Origin: Nocardia grenadensis NBRC 108939
GTDB taxonomy: Bacteria; Actinomycetota; Actinomycetes; Mycobacteriales; Mycobacteriaceae
NCBI RefSeq assembly: GCF_001613445.1
Contig: NZ_BDCJ01000009.1
Span: 124,001 to 188,000 of the forward strand
Direction: 5' to 3'
Length of the DNA: 64,000 nucleotides
A program made the translations under genes and the position numbers. Position 1 is the first letter of the stretch. The number at the start of each line of letters is the position of its first letter. The notes beneath the pieces are model-generated. The model ran no database searches, had not been told where the DNA came from, and worked only from the letters and a program-made list of their open reading frames with translations. Shown here in pieces: positions 60,313-64,000 of the stretch.

Positions 60313-60792
60313 GTGAGACTGCATATCGTCATCGAGGAACTGCAGTTCTCCGAGCGGGAACTCGCCGCGGAACTGACGGCCGTCGCGGTCCGGCACCGGG
60401 CCGAGCACGAGATCCACCACACCGCCCGGGATCTGGCCGGCTCGTCCCAGGACAATCTCCGCGAACTGGATGTGCTCGCGCCCCGGTTCGGGGCGGCGAA
60501 AGGTCACGGCCGGCGCCACCTGCGGGTCCGGCTGCCCCGGGGGCGGCGGCTGCGCGGAGCGGTGGGCCGGCCACCGGACCCGGGGTTGCGGCTGCTGTGG
60601 GACCTGCGCCGGCTGCATCAGCTCGCGGCGGGGGTGTCGATGGACTGGGAGCTGCTCGCCCAGGGCGCGCAGGCGGCCCGGGAACCGGAACTGCTGGACC
60701 TGGCCGCGCAATGCCATCCGGGTACCCTGCGCCAGCTGCGCTGGACCAACGCCATGCTCAAGGTGCTCTCACCCCAGATCCTCGCGGGCTGA
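60313..60792 (+). CDS. hypothetical protein (159 aa)
   Basis: Unrecognised. It is basic and helix-rich: RLHIVIEELQFSERELAAEL at the N-terminus, REPELLDLAAQCHPGTLRQL near the C-terminus. There are no membrane segments and no signal peptide. GTG start with gagg upstream. Codon bias is strong, so it is a real gene. A hairpin follows the stop. It may act in the cytoplasm, possibly as a nucleic-acid-associated or regulatory helical protein, but nothing confirms this. Confidence 0.65.
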   Translation: MRLHIVIEELQFSERELAAELTAVAVRHRAEHEIHHTARDLAGSSQDNLRELDVLAPRFGAAKGHGRRHLRVRLPRGRRLRGAVGRPPDPGLRLLWDLRRLHQLAAGVSMDWELLAQGAQAAREPELLDLAAQCHPGTLRQLRWTNAMLKVLSPQILAG

Positions 60793-60810
60793 CCCGCGCC
60801 CGGTGACGAG

Positions 60811-60832
60811 CGGCCGAACCGAAGCTCGGCCG
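60811..60832. terminator. hairpin after the 159-aa gene
   Basis: CGGCCGA-N8-TCGGCCG forms a 7-bp stem 18 bases after the stop of the preceding gene. There is no T-tract. A second inverted repeat follows 21 bases later. Confidence 0.45.
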
Positions 60833-60853
60833 GCTGTGTCGGCACGGCGAACC

Positions 60854-60872
60854 CGGGTATGCCGCATACCCG
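60854..60872. promoter_or_regulatory. perfect 7-bp inverted repeat before a small ORF
   Basis: CGGGTAT-gccgc-ATACCCG is exact, and ends 20 bases before the ATG of the 76-residue ORF. It could be an operator for that unit or a second RNA hairpin in tandem with the one upstream. Confidence 0.45.
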
Positions 60873-60892
60873 ACGGACAGCGAGGCGAGCGT

Positions 60893-61123
60893 ATGCGGGT
60901 GATCGTCCGGACCCGGGCGGAACTCGGCCGGCAGCCGCGGGTCATCGCGATCGACGCGCTGCTGCGCGAGTTCCTCGATGCCCTGCGCGAACGCCGCGGT
61001 GGCGATACCCCGCCGCCGGCCCCCGACGCCGGGGGAGTGGCGCGTCATCGTGCGGGCACCTCCGGAGGCGGCGGTCGCGATCCGGTCGACGACCGGTTGT
61101 GTGATCGCGATCCGTCCGGGTAG
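60893..61123 (+). CDS. 76-residue hypothetical protein
   Basis: It opens MRVIVRTRAELGRQPRVIAI and continues with a helical segment (DALLREFLDALRERRGG), then a Pro/Gly/Asp-rich tail ending DDRLCDRDPSG. The ribosome site is gaggcgagcgt before ATG. The C-terminal half competes with another open frame, so the real end is uncertain. No family is recognised. It lies 9 bases upstream of the SDR gene, so it may share a transcript. Confidence 0.45.
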   Translation: MRVIVRTRAELGRQPRVIAIDALLREFLDALRERRGGDTPPPAPDAGGVARHRAGTSGGGGRDPVDDRLCDRDPSG

Positions 61124-61132
61124 CCGCGCCCT

Positions 61133-61972
61133 ATGGCTACTATCGCTCCCTTACCGAAAGAACGTATAGGCGCGCCGCTACGGGCCGTGGTGACCGGCTC
61201 CGATTCGGGGATCGGCCGAGCCATCGCGGTGGCGCTGGCCGGCGGCGGCGTCGATGTGGGGATCACCTATCACTCGGACGAGGCCGGCGCCGCGCATACC
61301 GCTGAACTGGCCCGCGACCGGGGTGCGCGCGCCGCTGTCCGGCGACTCGACCTGGACGATCTGCCGACGAGTACCGCCGCGGTGGACGAACTCGCCGACG
61401 AACTGGGTGGGGTGGATGTGCTGGTGAACTGCGCCGGTACCGGCTCCGCGCAGAAGGCGATGGATATGGACTTCGACACCTGGCGGCATGTGCTGTCGGT
61501 CGACCTGGACGGCGCCTTCCTCTGCACGCAACGCGCCGTCCGGTATATGACAGAGGCAGGCCGCGGCGGGCGGATCATCAATATCACCAGCGTGCACGAG
61601 CACGCGCCCAGGGTAGGGGCCGCGCCCTACTGTGCGGCCAAGGCGGGCCTCGGTGCCCTGACCAAGGTGCTGGCGCTGGAACTGGCCGAACACGACATCA
61701 CCGTGAACTCGGTGGCGCCCGGCGAGATCGCCACCCCGATGACCGGGCAGGAGGACGCCGATCCACGCGAACAACCCCGGCCGGGGCTGCCGCTGGGCCG
61801 ACCCGGCCACGCGGAGGAGGTCGCCTCGGTGGTGGCCTTCCTCGCGACCCCCGCCGCGGGATATGTGACCGGAGCGTCCTATGTCGTGGACGGCGGGATG
61901 CTGTTGATGGGGCCGCAGTCCAGCCAGCTCGTCGGAGACGAGGGCTGGCGTGATCCGAAGGGAGACGCATGA
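61133..61972 (+). CDS. short-chain dehydrogenase/reductase
   Basis: A 279-residue classical SDR. The cofactor loop is RAVVTGSDSGIGRAIAVALA (TGxxxGIG), with VDVLVNCAGTGSAQKA (NCAG), IINITSVHEHAPRVGAAPYC (catalytic Ser), YCAAKAGLGALTKVLALELA (YxxxK; Tyr-Cys-Ala-Ala-Lys), then VNSVAPGEIATPMTG. It may belong to the glucose/ribitol dehydrogenase-like group. Substrate is unknown. The next gene overlaps its stop by four bases, so they are one unit. Confidence 0.93.
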   Translation: MATIAPLPKERIGAPLRAVVTGSDSGIGRAIAVALAGGGVDVGITYHSDEAGAAHTAELARDRGARAAVRRLDLDDLPTSTAAVDELADELGGVDVLVNCAGTGSAQKAMDMDFDTWRHVLSVDLDGAFLCTQRAVRYMTEAGRGGRIINITSVHEHAPRVGAAPYCAAKAGLGALTKVLALELAEHDITVNSVAPGEIATPMTGQEDADPREQPRPGLPLGRPGHAEEVASVVAFLATPAAGYVTGASYVVDGGMLLMGPQSSQLVGDEGWRDPKGDA

Positions 61973-62700
61973 TGACCGATCGACTTACGCTCGCTCCGGT
62001 GTCGGCGCTGGTGCGCGGCGCGTTCGACGCCGGTGCCCATCTCCGGCACGCCCGTTTCTTCCACCCGCGGGGCGTCCGGCTCTCCGGCCGCTTCCGCGCC
62101 GAACCCGAATTCACCCGGCTGTTCGGCGACGGCGACCGCGCGACCATCGGACGTCTCTCGAAAGGGGTGGGCACTCCCGGCGGCGTCCCGGATGTCCTCG
62201 GCCTCGCCTTCCGGGTACTCGACATCAACGACAAACCCTGGGATTTCGCACTGGCCACCACGGGACAGCGCCCGGTCGCCCGGCTGTCCCTGACCGTCGC
62301 GCGCGGCTGGGACAGCGCCCGGTTCGGCAGCCTGCTGCCCTACCGGTGGGACGATTCCGATCCGCTCTGGGTGCTCGCCGAGCCGGACCCGGGCCTGCCC
62401 ACCAGCACCTCACTGACGGCCCTGGCCCGGCATGTCCACGAGCATCAGGTCGGGTACACGATCTCGGTCGCCGGTTACGGGCCCGCGCGCCAGACCGTCG
62501 GGCACCTGGCGCTGCGCGCCGCGGACCCGGGCGAACACCGGACCGACTTCTACGACCCCGTGCTCAACCACCCCGCCGATGTAGCCCTGCTACCCCGTGT
62601 GGTGCAGCAGTTGCGGGAGTCGGCCTACGACGGCAGCCGCCGTGGCCGAGGAGTGGAGGACCGAGAAACCGGCCGGGTCGAGGTGGAGCCGGACCGGTGA
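61969..62700 (+). CDS. catalase-fold-like protein of unknown activity
   Basis: A 243-residue protein with RHARFFHPRGVRLSGRFRAE, KGVGTPGGVPDVLGLAFRVL and DINDKPWDFALATTG, which resemble the catalase-superfamily pattern 'HP.G....G......RfS.G.GtPg..pD..GlA.Rv'. The heme-binding tyrosine region of catalase is not visible, and the protein is far shorter than a catalase. Some databases label relatives 'phosphodiesterase', which the sequence does not support. It is coupled to the SDR by overlap, suggesting a shared pathway. Confidence 0.6.
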   Translation: MMTDRLTLAPVSALVRGAFDAGAHLRHARFFHPRGVRLSGRFRAEPEFTRLFGDGDRATIGRLSKGVGTPGGVPDVLGLAFRVLDINDKPWDFALATTGQRPVARLSLTVARGWDSARFGSLLPYRWDDSDPLWVLAEPDPGLPTSTSLTALARHVHEHQVGYTISVAGYGPARQTVGHLALRAADPGEHRTDFYDPVLNHPADVALLPRVVQQLRESAYDGSRRGRGVEDRETGRVEVEPDR

Positions 62701-62764
62701 CGGCGTGCGCGAGCAAATCGGCGGCGAGCTGTTTGCGCCGCGTCGTCGGGGAAACCACGAGACC

Positions 62765-63064
62765 ATGAACGAAACCGAGGGCCCCGGCACGGAATCCCCC
62801 GAGATCGCCGAGTGGGCGAGCAGCGCGATTCCCTCGACCGGCGAACAACTGGACGAAGACGAACTGGCCGCCGACCCGCTCGAAGAGGGCATGGATCCGC
62901 CCGACCGCTGGTCGGCCGCGGACCGTTACGCCACTACGCCGCGGGAGCAGCGCGAGGGCGAACCGATGGAGCGCCGGCTGGCCGAGGAAGAGCCCGATAT
63001 CGTGCCGGAGGGTCAGCGTTCGGCCGGCGGACCCGACGCGCAGCCCGGCGCCGAGCGGCCCTGA
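62765..63064 (+). CDS. DUF5709 acidic protein
   Basis: A 99-residue, very acidic protein. The core TGEQLDEDELAADPLEEGMD and PPDRWSAADRYATTPREQRE, followed by MERRLAEEEPDI, is the DUF5709 pattern common in actinobacteria. Function is unknown. The ATG opening MNETEGPGTE has no strong ribosome site. Convergent with the NUDIX gene. Confidence 0.85.
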   Translation: MNETEGPGTESPEIAEWASSAIPSTGEQLDEDELAADPLEEGMDPPDRWSAADRYATTPREQREGEPMERRLAEEEPDIVPEGQRSAGGPDAQPGAERP

Positions 63065-63095
63065 CCTGCTCGGGGTGGCTCGGGGTGGTGCGCGC

Positions 63096-63803
63096 TCAGT
63101 GCCGCGTCCACGTGGGCTGCGCGAAATCCGCGACCCGGGCCGCCTTCGGTTCGCTGCCCAGCAGCACCACTTCGCGGAACTGCCAGAGCAGGGCGCCGGT
63201 GGGGGCGTGGATCGTCATATTCGGGCCCAAGCGCATCTGCAACAGGCCGGGCTCACCCGGCGGGGCGTCGACCGCCGGGGCGCCGTCGTGCATCCGGGCC
63301 GAGTCCGGCAGCACCCAGCGCGGGGTGTCGTCGGCGGCCAGCCGGTCGCAGGAGGCCCGGTGCACCGAATGGACTTCGTCGGCGTTCGGGTTCAGACGCG
63401 TGATATCGGACAGCGTCGCCACGAGGGGAGTGATGGCGAATCCGGAACTGGCCGGAAAATCGTCGAGCGTGCCGAGCACATCCTCGGGGCCGGTCGTCAG
63501 TCCGAGCTCTTCGTGTAGTTCGCGCAGGGCGGCCTGCTGTGTGGTCTCGCCCGGCTCGACGCGGCCGCCGGGCAAGGCCCACTGTCCGGCATTGCGGCCG
63601 CGATAGGCACGCTTGATGACCAGCACCGACAGTGATCCGCCGGTATCGACCACGCACAGCACCACGGCGGCCCGGCGCAACCCGTCGGTATCGGGTACCG
63701 CGATCCGCGGGAACACCGCCAGCCGGGCCCGGGCGAGGGTGCGGAAATCGTGCAGATTGTCGGGGACCCGCGGTCCCGGGTCTGTTCCCATACATTCGAT
63801 CAT
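63096..63803 (-). CDS. NUDIX hydrolase
   Basis: A 235-residue NUDIX protein. The NUDIX box GRVEPGETTQQAALRELHEELGL (GX5EX7REUXEEXGU, about residues 80-102) is intact, preceded by GQWALPGG. The C-terminal part has ITRLNPNADEVHSVHRASCD, like NUDT7/CoA-pyrophosphatase relatives (YeaB/NudL), but the UPF0035 motif is not clear, so the nucleotide substrate is open. A start 12 bases later (ATG, MGTDPG) is equally plausible. Confidence 0.9.
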   Translation of the reverse strand: MIECMGTDPGPRVPDNLHDFRTLARARLAVFPRIAVPDTDGLRRAAVVLCVVDTGGSLSVLVIKRAYRGRNAGQWALPGGRVEPGETTQQAALRELHEELGLTTGPEDVLGTLDDFPASSGFAITPLVATLSDITRLNPNADEVHSVHRASCDRLAADDTPRWVLPDSARMHDGAPAVDAPPGEPGLLQMRLGPNMTIHAPTGALLWQFREVVLLGSEPKAARVADFAQPTWTRH

Positions 63804-63843
63804 GCACCATCGGCTCGCACCCGCCGGGCGGTGGGCGCGGCGG

Positions 63844-64000
63844 TCACATCCGCCGCATCACCGAGACGACCTTGCCCAGTACCACCGCGTGGTCGCCGTC
63901 GATCACCGGATAGGCAGGGTTGCGCGGTTCGAGGTACACATGCCCGGCGCGGCGGCGGAACACCTTGACCGTCGCCTCTCCGTCCAGCATCGCGGCGACG
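63844..64000 (-). CDS. lexA: LexA repressor, C-terminal part (cut by window edge)
   Basis: The last 51 residues contain [20 protein letters not shown] (catalytic Lys of the S24 self-cleavage domain in EATVK), then [20 protein letters not shown] and the end [10 protein letters not shown]. This is the LexA/S24 protease fold end (mycobacterial pattern 'EATVKxFKR..H..L.PHNPA...I.G..A.VLGKVV'). The DNA-binding half lies outside. It could be a second LexA-like paralogue, since PHNPA is PRNPA here. Confidence 0.85.
   Translation of the reverse strand, partial: VAAMLDGEATVKVFRRRAGHVYLEPRNPAYPVIDGDHAVVLGKVVSVMRRM

Noticed and set aside
1..64000. Insertion sequences, prophage, CRISPR arrays, tRNA or rRNA genes
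   Set aside because: No transposase, integrase, regular repeat-spacer pattern or RNA gene signature was found on reading both strands.

Overview
The window is one contiguous stretch of very GC-rich chromosome from a mycolic-acid actinobacterium, most likely a Nocardia or a close relative (Rhodococcus is the main alternative). This rests on protein content: a UsfY-like protein, a DUF3558 lipoprotein, an Rv2629-like release-factor-fold protein, an Rv2949c-like chorismate lyase, F420-dependent enzymes, a GAP/Sap-type membrane protein, and chromosomal APH(3') and APH(3'')-type kinases. Many start codons lie 6-7 bases after a TANNNT box, as in leaderless actinobacterial transcripts. I saw no insertion sequence, prophage, CRISPR array, tRNA or rRNA. 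The species assignment is inference.

Layout, left to right. 1-6.1 kb: the end of an ATPase-type (LuxR/MalT-like) regulator, a run of small membrane proteins with an AI-2E family exporter, and a secreted-type alkylsulfatase homologue. 6.1-14.5 kb: a complete high-affinity potassium system on the minus strand, reading 27-aa ORF-kdpF-kdpA-kdpB-kdpC-kdpD-kdpE, with overlapping or nearly abutting genes. 14.7-18.2 kb: a PASTA lipoprotein, O-acetylhomoserine sulfhydrylase, YnfA and a histidine phosphatase. 18.4-20.4 kb: a cytochrome P450 with a TetR regulator. 20.2-24.3 kb: an OpuB/OpuC-type osmoprotectant ABC operon (permease, ATPase with CBS domains, permease, binding lipoprotein) with a probably frameshifted last gene. 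24.4-30.9 kb: an OafA-SGNH acyltransferase, two convergent aminoglycoside phosphotransferases, a DUF3558 lipoprotein, a remnant of an alpha/beta hydrolase, and a RibD/DHFR-like reductase.

30.9-43.5 kb: an Orn/Lys/Arg-type decarboxylase, a UsfY-like protein, a proline-repeat protein, a PPOX/F420 protein, glycerate kinase, catalase, a tartrate/D-malate dehydrogenase with an aldehyde dehydrogenase (behind a perfect GntR-like palindrome), a solitary trpB, an MFS exporter and an IclR regulator. 43.5-48.2 kb: a minus-strand catabolic operon (GntP permease, class III CoA transferase, HMG-CoA-lyase-like enzyme, D-2-hydroxyacid dehydrogenase) with a 22-bp operator-like inverted repeat at its promoter. 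It looks like a complete uptake-activate-cleave route for a hydroxy-carboxylate.

48.4-64 kb: a glyoxalase-fold protein, a serine beta-lactamase-like lipoprotein, Rv2629-like and F420 LLM proteins, DUF72, an alpha/beta hydrolase divergent from an AraC regulator, a YceI fusion, and a two-gene unit of a chorismate-lyase-like protein coupled to a PhzS-like flavin monooxygenase. Divergent from that unit is a reductase/carboxymuconolactone-decarboxylase-like pair behind a perfect KstR2-type palindrome. Small proteins, an SDR, a catalase-fold-like protein, DUF5709, NUDIX and the 3' end of lexA close the window.

The most interesting points are the chorismate-lyase/PhzS-like pair, the GntP-CaiB-HMGL-like operon, the cysteine-bearing insertion in KdpC with a coupled 27-aa peptide before kdpF, a probable CTG start in the osmoprotectant operon, and several palindromic operators whose regulators are not next to them.
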